NCBI GenBank assembly: GCA_013288145.1
Contig: JABDCJ010000002.1
Location: forward strand, 33,211 to 97,210
Origin: Nitrososphaerota archaeon
GTDB taxonomy: Archaea > Thermoproteota > Nitrososphaeria > Nitrososphaerales > CADDZS01
DNA length: 64,000 nt
Direction of reading: 5' to 3'
Shown: one piece after another, positions 1 through 8,667 of the stretch
How the letters are laid out: every line of letters starts with the position of its first letter
How positions within the stretch are numbered: position 1 is the stretch's first letter
Position numbers and translations under genes: made by a program
The notes under the pieces: generated by a model
Databases searched by the model: none
What the model was told of the DNA's origin: nothing
What the model saw: the letters and a program-made list of their open reading frames with translations, nothing else

Positions 1-516
1 ATCTTTCCCAATACAGTTCGGCGGCAACTAGGCACCGATACTCAAGAGAAGGCACAATCATACTTTAGAATAATTTCAGCTTCTGCTGATTCTATTCGAG
101 CATCGGCAGTCGGTGCCGGAAGTGAAGGAATAACCGCGATTCACGATGTAGCCGAAGGTGGAGTTCTATCATGCATGCTAGAACTTGCCGGCGCCTCATC
201 AAAGGGGATGAGTATTGACGAGGCAGGGATTCCGGTTTCAGAGGAGACAAAAGCAATCTGCTCTCTTTTTGAAATCGATCCCTACTGGAGTCTTGGAGAG
301 GGCGCGCTTGTAATAACGTGCAACCCCAAGGTAACAACTTCGCTTCTAAGAAAACTCGAAGAAGGCGGAGTTAGGGCTTCGATTGCCGGTGAAATACTCC
401 CGAAGGTAGAGGGGATTTTTTTGAGTCAAGATAACAAAAAGACTTCGGTCCTGCGACCTCCCTCCGATCCTTACTGGAATGCTTACTATTCGGCGGTTGC
501 AAAGAAATGGGACTAG
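1..516 (+). CDS. AIR synthase-related / HypE-like protein (3' part)
   Basis: The reading frame is open from base 1 to the stop at 514-516, so the N-terminal half lies outside the window. The visible 171 residues match the C-terminal domain of the PurM/HypE/SelD/ThiL superfamily: a HDVAEGG motif near residue 48 followed by a segment containing SEGAL-like GEGALVI, as in HypE. Family members use ATP to activate a carboxamide, aminoimidazole or similar substrate. No other hydrogenase-maturation gene is adjacent, so an AIR-synthase-related protein of unknown substrate is as likely as true HypE. Confidence 0.75.
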   Translation: MFPNTVRRQLGTDTQEKAQSYFRIISASADSIRASAVGAGSEGITAIHDVAEGGVLSCMLELAGASSKGMSIDEAGIPVSEETKAICSLFEIDPYWSLGEGALVITCNPKVTTSLLRKLEEGGVRASIAGEILPKVEGIFLSQDNKKTSVLRPPSDPYWNAYYSAVAKKWD

Positions 517-526
517 TTATCCGAAA

Positions 527-781
527 ATGGAACGAAATCGATCCCGCCGTGGGAAAAGGAAGGGAAGTCTTGAGGAAACAATCAGTTATGCGATGCATTC
601 AGACGATCCCTCTAGATATTTCGTTTCTTATCGAGACAAAGATGTAATCAAGCGAGCTAAACTGCAGGACTTTATGGGCTCCGAAGAATATTCTCCAATC
701 CCACTAACCAGGATAACAGAAATTTCGAAAGGCGAAAGAGTGGTGTGGAAAAAAGGTCAGAAGGAGCTCACGGTGAAATAA
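527..781 (+). CDS. MJ1316 (DUF504/UPF0248) domain protein
   Basis: An 84-residue protein that starts 10 bases after the upstream stop. An earlier in-frame ATG at 479 would overlap the preceding gene. The C-terminal part (IPLTRI, then GERVVWKKG) fits the MJ1316 RNA cyclic-group end-recognition domain, which carries an IPxHRI...G.IVWDR pattern. In other archaea this domain is linked to RNA end repair. The N-terminus is basic (RSRRGKRKG). The family call rests on this short pattern only, and the role is inferred. Confidence 0.55.
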   Translation: MERNRSRRGKRKGSLEETISYAMHSDDPSRYFVSYRDKDVIKRAKLQDFMGSEEYSPIPLTRITEISKGERVVWKKGQKELTVK

Positions 782-1039
782 TTCAGGATTTTGGACGAAG
801 TTAAGTGAAACGTTGTCATCTGTACATACAAAATAGGGATCCAGACGCGTTTTCGTAATAAATCGAGCGATATTCGATTGAAAAAGCGGCTGTTTTGCTA
901 GCTTCTTTGTACAACCGAGAACCGGATATCAAATTAACTTGTTCTAGTTTGTACGCGGAATTCCCAACGCAGGGTAAAGGCAAATGCCATCTTTGATTGA
1001 GATCTCCGTAGCTTCCTACTCGATAAGGCTCTTCACCAA

Positions 1040-1050
1040 AATTATTTATC
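1040..1050 (+). promoter_or_regulatory. Candidate TATA box for the PPOX-fold gene
   Basis: AATTATTTATC lies 26-36 bases before the ATG at 1076, the right spacing for an archaeal TATA box with a very short leader. The spacer 782-1075 shows no other recognisable gene. Confidence 0.4.
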
Positions 1051-1075
1051 TGAATTCTAATGTAAGTCTCGAACT

Positions 1076-1546
1076 ATGGAAACAATCCCCGAAACCGAAG
1101 AGACGCGCCATATGAAAGAGCTTGATGAAGAGTCGATTACCATACTAAAGGGAAAAAACTACGCAGCTCTTGCGACGATTAACAAAGACGGTTCTCCCCA
1201 GGTAACTTTGAACGCCGTGGATACTGACGGAAAAAATGTTCTGATTAATACTTCAGTGGGAAGAATTAAAGTAGAAAATACAAAACGAGATCGGAGAGTG
1301 TGCGTTGTGGTTCCGGATAATGTTCAACCTCGCCGCAGAGTAACAGTTTTTGGGGAAGTGATCGAGCAAATCACTGGCGAGAAAGCAAAAAAACACATTA
1401 ACGAAATCTCGTTGCGTTACAGCGGGAAAGAGTACCCGGATCGCCCAGAGCAGATCAGAGTGATATTAACTATCAAACCGAACAAAGTTCTTTACGAAAG
1501 AGTGGCCGACCCGAGCTACGGAAAGTTCGTTAGCGAAACTTCTTGA
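1076..1546 (+). CDS. PPOX-class flavin/F420-dependent oxidoreductase
   Basis: A 156-residue single-domain protein of the pyridoxamine-phosphate-oxidase-like split-barrel fold. The N-terminal KGKNYAALATIN...GSPQVT pattern and the later RVTVFGEV strand are typical of the Rv1155-like PPOX class that uses F420 or FMN. It is free-standing with its own TATA-like box and is followed by the tRNA-Val gene on the other strand. The substrate cannot be read from sequence, and the cofactor (F420 or FMN) is uncertain. Confidence 0.8.
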   Translation: METIPETEETRHMKELDEESITILKGKNYAALATINKDGSPQVTLNAVDTDGKNVLINTSVGRIKVENTKRDRRVCVVVPDNVQPRRRVTVFGEVIEQITGEKAKKHINEISLRYSGKEYPDRPEQIRVILTIKPNKVLYERVADPSYGKFVSETS

Positions 1547-1656
1547 GGCTTTTCCATTTCTTCAGTTTGCATCTCTTTCGAGGCTGATCTTCTGCCGACG
1601 ATTACAAAACGACGAAAAAAGCGGCTTGAATAATAAGTATTAAACCGATATAGGAG

Positions 1657-1826
1657 TGGGCCAGGCCGGATTTGAACCGACGACCCACACCGTTTCCTCC
1701 AGCGTTTTGGATCTCCTCAACTGTGTAAGGGTATGACCGCATTTTCCGCTTTCAGAAAATGTCTGTTGTCCTAACCAGGTTGTCCGAACGAGAGTATTCC
1801 CTCGGCATCCCCTAGACGACTGGCCC
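1657..1826 (-). tRNA. tRNA-Val (anticodon TAC) with three introns
   Basis: Acceptor halves GGGCCAG (1826-1820) and CTGGCCC (1664-1658) pair fully, with discriminator A at 1657 and no encoded CCA. The T arm GTCGG-TTCAAAT-CCGGC is at 1681-1665. The D stem is GTCT/GGAC, and the anticodon stem ATACC/GGTGT encloses loop CTTACAC with anticodon TAC (1727-1725). This structure requires removing about 1780-1811 (D loop, 32 nt), about 1735-1766 (between D stem and anticodon stem, 32 nt) and about 1693-1723 (37/38, 31 nt), leaving 75 nt. The D-loop intron has a bulge-helix-bulge: helix GTCT/GGAC, bulges AG^G and AA^C, then GGATG/CGTTC. The second intron has a CATTTTC/GAAAATG hairpin, but its exact ends are uncertain by a base. 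Confidence 0.88.
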
Positions 1827-2065
1827 GATGAGTAACTTCGAATCCCAGTAGTGCTTTAAAGGTTTAACAGATTTCATCGTTTCAAAACCGAACCTTTGTT
1901 CCGATCTTATCGAATCGCGCGTCTGCGCGATTTTTTCATTCGTAGAAAATCCAATCAGATCCTCTTGTGAGGAGAAATATTGAGTTGTTTTTCAGTTCTC
2001 AATTTGTAAGAAATCGATGCTCCGTCGTCTGAAATTGCAGAGTTTGTTTCCAGAGCTCCGAATAT

Positions 2066-2389
2066 TTAGGGCAATACGTCATCGCTTTGGATGTAACTTT
2101 TTGCTCTTTCAATAGTCGCCGTTATCTGTGGAATGTTGTCAGTTTTTACTCCAATGGTCAAACCATTGATGTAAGATTGTAGAATCCTCATTTCACCTGA
2201 ACTATCTTTAGAGGATCTGGCCACTTGGCCTATTCTCTGATTTAGCCGGTTTATCTGTTGTAGAGCAAGAATCCTTGTCTCGTCCTTGGAAAATGAAGAA
2301 CCGTCAGGCTGTCTCCGCATAAGAGGCGTCACGTATCTCTCAACCTGTGAAAATATCTCCCGGATGATCTCATCCAATCCCGTGATCAA
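2066..2389 (-). CDS. Hypothetical protein downstream of the split MetRS genes
   Basis: A 107-residue, probably all-helical soluble protein with no recognised motif. It starts 12 bases after the stop of the MetRS tRNA-binding subunit and is in the same direction, so it is probably the third gene of that operon. No membrane segment or cysteine cluster is seen. Function unknown. Confidence 0.6.
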   Translation of the reverse strand: MITGLDEIIREIFSQVERYVTPLMRRQPDGSSFSKDETRILALQQINRLNQRIGQVARSSKDSSGEMRILQSYINGLTIGVKTDNIPQITATIERAKSYIQSDDVLP

Positions 2390-2401
2390 AACCCCAGTTT
2401 C

Positions 2402-2797
2402 TCAGCTTACCTTTGCTCCGGAATTGAGTGGTCTGTCCAGAGTAAGGTGAGAGATTTCAGGTCCTTCTGCTGCAGCAAGAAGCATTACTTCAGAGGTGAG
2501 TCCCATCAGATTTCTGGGCTTCATGTTCATCACAACGACGATCAACTTTTCTTTGAGTTGATCGGGTTCATATTTCGCGCCTATTCCCGCGATGCACTGT
2601 TTTTCAATTCCGCCAATGTCCAGCTTCAGCTTCAACAATCTGGTGGAATTGGGAACTCTCGAGGCATCCATCACTTTTGCTACTCTCAAATCAATTCGAT
2701 GGAACTCATCAAAGGTAATTTCAGGAACCAATTCCTCTGCTTCGACCGGTACGGTCTGATTTGACTCCATTTTGTCTACAAGCGGTTTCTCTGACAT
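2402..2797 (-). CDS. Methionyl-tRNA synthetase beta subunit (tRNA-binding OB-fold)
   Basis: A 131-residue stand-alone EMAP/Trbp111-type tRNA-binding domain. After about 25 linker residues comes the FDEFHRIDLRVAKV strand, followed by the KPRNLMGLTSEVML segment near the C-terminus that is diagnostic of this OB fold. Many MetRS enzymes carry it as a C-terminal fusion. Here it is a separate gene 8 bases after the metG stop, so it very likely assembles with the catalytic subunit to strengthen tRNA binding. Confidence 0.9.
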   Translation of the reverse strand: MSEKPLVDKMESNQTVPVEAEELVPEITFDEFHRIDLRVAKVMDASRVPNSTRLLKLKLDIGGIEKQCIAGIGAKYEPDQLKEKLIVVVMNMKPRNLMGLTSEVMLLAAAEGPEISHLTLDRPLNSGAKVS

Positions 2798-2805
2798 CTA
2801 AAAAT

Positions 2806-4491
2806 TCATGCCTTGTCCGCTCTCAATATTTCGAGCTTCTTCTTTAATTCTTCAGGGTTGACCTTTGTAAAAATCGGGTGAACGTCTTTCGACACGATTG
2901 GCAGGTCGTCCTCCAGAGAAACGTCATCCCAAATTGGGACGCCATTCGATTTTTTGAAGATGCCTGCTTGGCTCGTAATCTTTAGAGACGTCTCTGGAAT
3001 AATCGAATAGAGCTCGGAAGCCAGGAGCTTCAAACTAGAAAGTGCTACGAAAAGTATCTGCAGCGCTTTTGTCTTGTCTTCCTTGACAACTTTCCACGGC
3101 TCAGTAGTACTCAGAAATTTGTTGGCGTCGTACCCTTGGGAAACAATCGCGCGGCACGCAGCTTGTAACTCTACTTTTTCGAAGAGATTCTTGATATCGA
3201 TGTGTCTATTTTGCGCGACAGTCACCAGTTCCGAATAGTCCTCTGGAAGATCTCCTAGAGAAAATTCAAATCTATTATCCGCAAATCTAGAAACACCGAC
3301 CAGAGTGCGGTTGACAAAATTTCCGATAGTGTCATTCAGATCATTATTGACTTTCTCGGAAAAAGAGTCCCATCCAAAATTTACGTCCCCGGCTTCTGGC
3401 CGAAGTGAAATCAAGGCAAATCGCCAGTAATCTGCCGGCAGGAGCTCGAGTGCCTCGTCCGTCCAAATGCCGACGCGCCGGCTCTTGGAAAACTTTTGCC
3501 CTTCAAAGTTCAAAAACTCGGTCGAGCTTATCAAATTTGGCTCGTTGTATTTTTGACCGGAGGCACGTAAAAGAGATGGCAGGATTATCGCGTGAAACGG
3601 AATGTTATCCTTACCGATGAAAAATGAAGTCTTTGAGGCAGGATCAAGCCAGAACTCCTTCCATTTTTCCGGAGTACCTCTTCTTTCAAAGTACTCTATT
3701 ACCGCGGAAACGTATCCAAGTACCGCGTCCATCCAGACGTAGATTGTCTTGTCCTCGGCTCCCGGAAACGGCGCTTTTATTCCCCACTTTGAATCACGCG
3801 TTATTGATCTAGGTCTAAGACCGTCTTTGATCCATGCGCGACAGAATTTGATTACATTGGTAGATAGTTCGGCCCTCGCCAGAAAATCGGAAATGTAATC
3901 AGACATTTTCGGGAGATCGAAAAACCACTGCTTTGTCTCCCGAAGAACGGTGGGATTCTTGCATATGACGCAGTAAGCATTGATCAATCGCTCGGCGTCT
4001 AGCGGTCTTCCGCAATTGTCGCACTGATCTCCTCGCGCTCTTTCAAAGTTGCAAAAAGGACACGTGCCTTCGACGAATCTGTCGGGTAAGAACCTCTGAT
4101 CGTGCGGGCAGTAATGAATTCTCTCGATCTGCGTGAAAATGTAAGCGTCATTGTTGTAGATCTGCGTGTAAAGCTCGCGGGTGAATCTCCAGTGGGCTTC
4201 CGAATCTGTGCGGGTGTAATTATCATACGAAATGTTCCAACTTTTGAAAATATCTGAGATCCGCCCATGATTAATATCGGCGAGTTCCCGAACCGGTATT
4301 CCTCTCTTTAGGGCCTCGACCTCAAGTGGTGTTCCGTGTTCGTCTGAACCAGATACGAAAACAACGTCGTTTCCGATGAGCCTGTTGAATCGGGCAAAAA
4401 CATCAGCAGAAAGTACAGAGCCGATCATATTCCCAAGATGCGGGATATCCGATGAATAAGGCCAGGCCGATGTAACTACCCATTTAGTCAT
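2806..4491 (-). CDS. metG: Methionyl-tRNA synthetase, catalytic subunit
   Basis: A 561-residue class I synthetase charging tRNA-Met. The HIGH-type motif is HLGN near residues 18-21 and the KMSKS-type motif is KFSKS near 333. Between them lies a zinc-binding knuckle region with CPFC, CDNC and CVIC pairs (about residues 143-178). The C-terminus ends after the anticodon-binding helices, without the OB-fold domain encoded by the next gene. ATG start, with the divergent yjbQ remnant upstream. Confidence 0.95.
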   Translation of the reverse strand: MTKWVVTSAWPYSSDIPHLGNMIGSVLSADVFARFNRLIGNDVVFVSGSDEHGTPLEVEALKRGIPVRELADINHGRISDIFKSWNISYDNYTRTDSEAHWRFTRELYTQIYNNDAYIFTQIERIHYCPHDQRFLPDRFVEGTCPFCNFERARGDQCDNCGRPLDAERLINAYCVICKNPTVLRETKQWFFDLPKMSDYISDFLARAELSTNVIKFCRAWIKDGLRPRSITRDSKWGIKAPFPGAEDKTIYVWMDAVLGYVSAVIEYFERRGTPEKWKEFWLDPASKTSFFIGKDNIPFHAIILPSLLRASGQKYNEPNLISSTEFLNFEGQKFSKSRRVGIWTDEALELLPADYWRFALISLRPEAGDVNFGWDSFSEKVNNDLNDTIGNFVNRTLVGVSRFADNRFEFSLGDLPEDYSELVTVAQNRHIDIKNLFEKVELQAACRAIVSQGYDANKFLSTTEPWKVVKEDKTKALQILFVALSSLKLLASELYSIIPETSLKITSQAGIFKKSNGVPIWDDVSLEDDLPIVSKDVHPIFTKVNPEELKKKLEILRADKA

Positions 4492-4589
4492 TATTTTTTG
4501 GTCGCTTTCCCGGACTCGACGATAATTCTTCTGAAATTACCAGATCTCGGTATGATTCTCTTTTTACCTAATAATACTCTTTCTGGTTC

Positions 4590-5033
4590 TTGCGTCCTAA
4601 ACAGGAATGGAAGATTGCCGCGATTGAAACAAATGAAATAGAGATTTCAACTAAAGGTGAAATCGAAATTCAGAAAATTACAGAAAGAGCCCAAGGTCTG
4701 CTTGGTGACTCTCGGCTCAATTTATCCTCCTCTTTCTAATGTCTTCGACTTCCAGCTTGGCAATTATGGAATGGGAAGATGGATTGTTAACAGATCTGCC
4801 AGCAATGATGGAAAGAATCGCTCCAAAAGTCGCGCCTTATGAACGCGAAAAGGCATGGCATGATGGAAATGGTCACTCCCACATGAACGCGACCTTACTC
4901 GGAGCAAGTCTCTCCCTTCCTTTCTCCGAGGGGCCGATTGCTTTTGGGACCTTGGCAACAGATAATCCTGACCGAAGTTGATGTCAGGCGACGGAATAGA
5001 AGGTTGATCGCTCAGCTTCACGGCGATCAATAG
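4590..5033 (+). pseudogene. YjbQ/UPF0047 family gene disrupted by two frameshifts
   Basis: Three consecutive segments each match the YjbQ family but lie in different frames. The N-terminal part (NEIEISTKGEIEI..) runs in one frame to about 4728. The core, with WEDGLL, WHDGNGHSH and LLGASLSLPF, is shifted back by one from about 4730 to 4952. The C-terminal part (WQQIILTEVD..) returns to the first frame at 4953 and stops at 5031-5033. One base missing near 4730 and one extra base in the ACCTTGG at 4949-4955 would explain it. Either the gene is newly broken or there are two sequence errors. The start (TTG 4590) is approximate. Intact YjbQ proteins are linked to thiamine-phosphate synthase activity. 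Confidence 0.8.
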
Positions 5034-6262
5034 GATTGAGCATATTCCTTCTGAGAACTATTCAAGGAATCAATTTTCAAATCAAAGCCCTCGAGCGCTA
5101 AGTTCGTTACAAGGGCGTCGATCTCTTGCGGGAATTCGAGAACTCTGGATTTCGAATCTCTGAGCTCGCTTTCATGATCCAGTAAATAGTAAAGTGAAAG
5201 AAGTTGATTTGCAAATGAGAGTTGCATGATCTCGGGTGGGTGACCTTCTGCTGCGACCAGATTGACGACGCGCCCCTGGCAAAGTAAGTAAATTGATTTC
5301 TTGTTTTCCAGTTCAAATCTGGTGACATTCCTTCGAGATTGCCCGGTTTTTATCGCAAGTCTATTCAATCCTGAAACATCGATTTCTGTGTCAAAATGGC
5401 CGACATTACCGACAATTGCACCATCTTTCATTCTTGCAAAATGTTCAGATCTAACGACGTCAATTTGACCTGTACAGGTCAGAAAGATATCACCCAATTC
5501 TGCTGCTTTCATCATCGGCATCACCTGGAATCCATCAAGGTGTGCCTCGAGAGCCTTGCGACCATCCACCTCGGTGACGACGACTCGAGAACCCATCCCT
5601 CTTGAGCGGAGCGCGACGCCTCGCCCGACCCAACCATATCCTGCAACAACCACGCATTTCCCTGAAAGCAGTAGTCCGGCTGCCCGAAACAATCCATCAA
5701 TCGCACTCTGTCCCGAACCATACTTATTGTCGAAAAGATGCTTTGTTTCTGCATCGTTTACAGGAATGACCGGGTACGTCAATTTCCCCGCTTTCTCAAT
5801 AGCCTTGAGCCGAAATGTTCCGGAAGTAGTTTCATCAGTTCCGCCTCTGCAACTCAAAGAACCGGTCTGAGAGTATGCGACGTGAAGCTCACCGCCATCA
5901 TCGACTATCATCTCAGGGTTTGATTCAGCAGCACTATTGATTGAACTGGTGTACTCATCTATGCTCTCGTTGCTCTTTGCGGATACTGAAACCCCAATGG
6001 ATCGTAGAAAGGATGCGACATCGTCTTGACTCGAGAGTGGATTTGCCGCAACAAGATGAATATTCATTCCAAACGATTTTAACGATTCAACAAAAACAGC
6101 TGTTTCTTTCGAGACGTGCAAGCAGGATGCAAGTCGCAAGTCTTGGAACAGATTCCTTCCGTCATCCTTTTTCCTAAGATATTTTTCAGCAAGGGCGAAA
6201 ACCGGCATGTGGGATCTCGCCCATTCCACGGAAAGCTGTCCTGACTCCTCGGGAGATGCCAA
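5027..6262 (-). CDS. ahcY: Adenosylhomocysteinase
   Basis: A 411-residue NAD-dependent enzyme hydrolysing S-adenosylhomocysteine to adenosine and homocysteine, which clears the product inhibitor of methyltransferases. Visible marks are DDGG at 121-124, ETTSG at 144-148, the ND..TKHLFDNKYG substrate region at 169-182 and the NAD-binding loop GYGWVGRG at 208-215. Length is normal for an archaeal enzyme. TTG start, with a stop upstream in frame. Its 3' end overlaps the yjbQ remnant by 7 bases. It lies near apt and mtnP on the same strand. Confidence 0.95.
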   Translation of the reverse strand: MASPEESGQLSVEWARSHMPVFALAEKYLRKKDDGRNLFQDLRLASCLHVSKETAVFVESLKSFGMNIHLVAANPLSSQDDVASFLRSIGVSVSAKSNESIDEYTSSINSAAESNPEMIVDDGGELHVAYSQTGSLSCRGGTDETTSGTFRLKAIEKAGKLTYPVIPVNDAETKHLFDNKYGSGQSAIDGLFRAAGLLLSGKCVVVAGYGWVGRGVALRSRGMGSRVVVTEVDGRKALEAHLDGFQVMPMMKAAELGDIFLTCTGQIDVVRSEHFARMKDGAIVGNVGHFDTEIDVSGLNRLAIKTGQSRRNVTRFELENKKSIYLLCQGRVVNLVAAEGHPPEIMQLSFANQLLSLYYLLDHESELRDSKSRVLEFPQEIDALVTNLALEGFDLKIDSLNSSQKEYAQSY

Positions 6263-6443
6263 GCCGCAAGAAGCTCCAGGCCAGATTGACTATTAAGAAT
6301 TCAGAGGGCAAACAATGGATACAGAGCCGAGTCTGACAAAAGTGAAGTCATCATTGAATTAAATTGGAATTCTCTCAGAGAAGGTCTTTTGGGAAAATCA
6401 TTCGGAACAGATAAAAGTCAAAGCCCATTCCGGCCACCCTGAA

Positions 6444-6692
6444 ATGGCTAGCGAACCAGATCTGCAAAAGAACTTGAAGCGACTTACTTGGCAGGGAGAG
6501 AACTGTCTGTCCTGTGTATACTTTCATCCAAACGATGTATTAAACGCCGACATTCTCGAACGCGGGCCTTGCACTCATCCCAAGCTAAAGCCCTTTGATC
6601 TCATTATATCAGGACGTGATTGGTGCAATCTCTACAAGGAGATGCCGCAAAAGACCATCGATGCTCTACAGGAACATGCTTTGAACGAATAG
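6444..6692 (+). CDS. Small cysteine-containing conserved protein
   Basis: An 82-residue soluble protein with four cysteines: a CLSC pair near residues 21-24, one in GPCTHP and one in DWCNLY. This spacing could hold a zinc ion or an iron-sulfur cluster. I do not recognise the family and infer metal binding only from the cysteines. It stands alone on the plus strand and converges with apt, with its stop immediately beside the apt stop. Confidence 0.65.
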   Translation: MASEPDLQKNLKRLTWQGENCLSCVYFHPNDVLNADILERGPCTHPKLKPFDLIISGRDWCNLYKEMPQKTIDALQEHALNE

Positions 6693-7238
6693 TTATTTTT
6701 CATAGTGGACCAACGAAAAGAGCTCGTAATCGGCGAGCTTTTGTCTTCCTTTTAGAAAATCTAGCTCGACCAAAAAGCCGAGCCCTACTACTTTTCCGCC
6801 CATTTTTTCGACAAGTCTGACAGTAGCTTCGGCAGTACCTCCGGTTGCAAGCAGATCATCAATTATCGCAACTCGCTCTCCTTTTTTGATGGCGTCTCTG
6901 TGCATTTCGATGAATTCTGTTCCGTATTCTAAGGAGTACTCGATTGAAACTTTCTTGAATGGGAGCTTGCCTTTCTTCCTGGCGGGAACAAAGCCTACTC
7001 CAAGTTTGTACGCAACCGGCGCCGCTATCATGAAGCCGCGTGCCTCAATCCCAACTATCGAGTCAATTCTCTTATCCTCAAAATGATTTGTTAGAGCATC
7101 GACGACTGATCGGAAGGCTTTTGCGTCCCCCAATAGTGGCGTAATATCAATGAAATTAACTCCCTTCTTTGGCCATCCGGGGATAACACGAAGCTTTGAC
7201 TTCAGATCAACATTAGTCAATGTCCTGCCTTTTTGCAC
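6693..7238 (-). CDS. apt: Adenine phosphoribosyltransferase
   Basis: A 181-residue type I phosphoribosyltransferase converting adenine and PRPP to AMP. The PRPP-binding motif VAIIDDLLATGGT is at residues 123-135 and IVGIEARGF at 61-69, both typical of Apt. It follows mtnP by 41 bases on the same strand. Methylthioadenosine phosphorylase releases adenine, so the pair forms an adenine-salvage unit. Confidence 0.93.
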   Translation of the reverse strand: MQKGRTLTNVDLKSKLRVIPGWPKKGVNFIDITPLLGDAKAFRSVVDALTNHFEDKRIDSIVGIEARGFMIAAPVAYKLGVGFVPARKKGKLPFKKVSIEYSLEYGTEFIEMHRDAIKKGERVAIIDDLLATGGTAEATVRLVEKMGGKVVGLGFLVELDFLKGRQKLADYELFSLVHYEK

Positions 7239-7279
7239 GAGGGCTTTCCGTTTTCGCCCAAGTATCTAAGAATTTAGGG

Positions 7280-8113
7280 CTATAGTATCGCGCCGGATAG
7301 TGAGTTTCCGCAATCACAAGATCTTCTTTCCGGGAGCGAATCAATCACGCTTAATACCAAGCGTTTGACCGTGTCGATATTTTTTCGAAGAGTTTCCGAA
7401 ACTTCCACGGCCGAAACCGGTTTCTCGGCCCAAACATCATAATCCGTTACCATTGAAATCGATGAGTAGCACATCTGGGCTTCCCGCGCGAGTATACACT
7501 CTGGATAAAGCGTCATCCCGATGATATCCGCTCCCCAATTGCGAAAGAGCTTCGATTCCGAACGTGAAGAGAAGCGGGGTCCTTCGATGCAGACATATGT
7601 GCCGTTCTCGCGGGAGCTAATTTGCAGCTTTTGTGCACAGTTTCCAAAGATCGCTCTCATCTGTGGACAAAAAGGATCAGCTGAAGAAACATGGACGACC
7701 TTCCCGCCATCAAAGAACGTGTCTCCTCGACTCTTCGTCCGATCGATAAACTGATCGGGGAACACGAATTTTCCGGGTTGCAAGTTTTCCTGAAGACTAC
7801 CCACCGATGAAATGCTGATTATCCTTTCTACTCCTATTTGTTTTAGGGCGTAAATGTTTGCCCTGTAGTTTATCTTGTGCGGAGGAATCGAGTGGTCTTT
7901 TCCATGTCTCGGAATAAACGCAATTTTTTCATCGTCGTGATAACCGATAGATAAGAACGGCGAAGTCGGGCCATATGGAGTATATACTCTGACCTCTTTA
8001 GCATCTCGAAACATACTAGGATCATAGACACCGGTCCCGCCAATAATTGCAACCTTTGCCAAATCTTTTGTTTGATCTATGAGGTCCAAAATCCTGACTT
8101 CGACTCTATTCAA
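7280..8113 (-). CDS. mtnP: S-methyl-5'-thioadenosine phosphorylase
   Basis: A 277-residue PNP-family phosphorylase cleaving methylthioadenosine to adenine and methylthioribose-1-phosphate. Family marks are IIGGTGVYDP, the phosphate-binding PRHGKDH, CIEGPRFSSRSES and MVTDYDVWAE. The TTG at 8113 is supported by a TATA-like box about 30 bases upstream. A TTG at 8062, closer to the conserved start, is an alternative. The C-terminus has a CDC tripeptide as in hyperthermophile homologues that form disulfides. Confidence 0.92.
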   Translation of the reverse strand: MNRVEVRILDLIDQTKDLAKVAIIGGTGVYDPSMFRDAKEVRVYTPYGPTSPFLSIGYHDDEKIAFIPRHGKDHSIPPHKINYRANIYALKQIGVERIISISSVGSLQENLQPGKFVFPDQFIDRTKSRGDTFFDGGKVVHVSSADPFCPQMRAIFGNCAQKLQISSRENGTYVCIEGPRFSSRSESKLFRNWGADIIGMTLYPECILAREAQMCYSSISMVTDYDVWAEKPVSAVEVSETLRKNIDTVKRLVLSVIDSLPERRSCDCGNSLSGAIL

Positions 8114-8141
8114 TAAAATTTGACTTTTAGAATTACCGCTT

Positions 8142-8153
8142 CACTTATATCAG
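8142..8153 (-). promoter_or_regulatory. Candidate TATA box for mtnP
   Basis: On the minus strand the sequence reads CTGATATAAGTG, centred about 35 bases before the TTG at 8113. The spacing fits a short-leader archaeal transcript covering mtnP and apt. Confidence 0.4.
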
Positions 8154-8235
8154 AAAACGGAGCGAAAAAATAGAATCTGATCCCAAAAAACTGGTCAGAA
8201 AAAAAATGAAGTCAAGTGAAGGGTGAATTTAGATT

Positions 8236-8550
8236 TTGGAGATTGAAAAACAGTACATTGCAAGAACGATCAAGTACGAAAATACGATCTTGCTGAACAT
8301 TTGCGACGAAGAGCTCCTCGGCAAGACGGTGAAGGGCGGAAACGTCGATATGGAAATATCGAGAGATTATTTTGGGGGAGAAAAAGTAAGCGAAGTTGAA
8401 GCGATTAAACTGGTCAGGTCCTCAAGTATAATCAATCTTGCAGGTACGCGCATTGTGGAAAAGGTCTTGGATCAGAAACTGGCTTCAGAAAAAGCCGTGA
8501 AAAAAGTTGGACCGGTTTCCTTCCTTATGATTTACAAGTTCACAAGATGA
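8236..8550 (+). CDS. DUF424 family protein
   Basis: A 104-residue archaeal protein with the DUF424 signature CDEELLGKTV near residue 23 and a conserved C-terminal AGTRIVEK segment. Function is not established. The start is TTG at 8236, because no ATG or GTG precedes the conserved region. It is divergent from mtnP. Confidence 0.8.
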   Translation: MEIEKQYIARTIKYENTILLNICDEELLGKTVKGGNVDMEISRDYFGGEKVSEVEAIKLVRSSSIINLAGTRIVEKVLDQKLASEKAVKKVGPVSFLMIYKFTR

Positions 8551-8667
8551 ATGAATATTTCATTTATATTGCCAATGCCTCTAGCTGCTGCAAATCTTAG
8601 AGCGGTTGAGTACAATTTACATAATTTCTTGAATGCGAACGGAACTCTAGGAAAGAATTTCCGCCGA

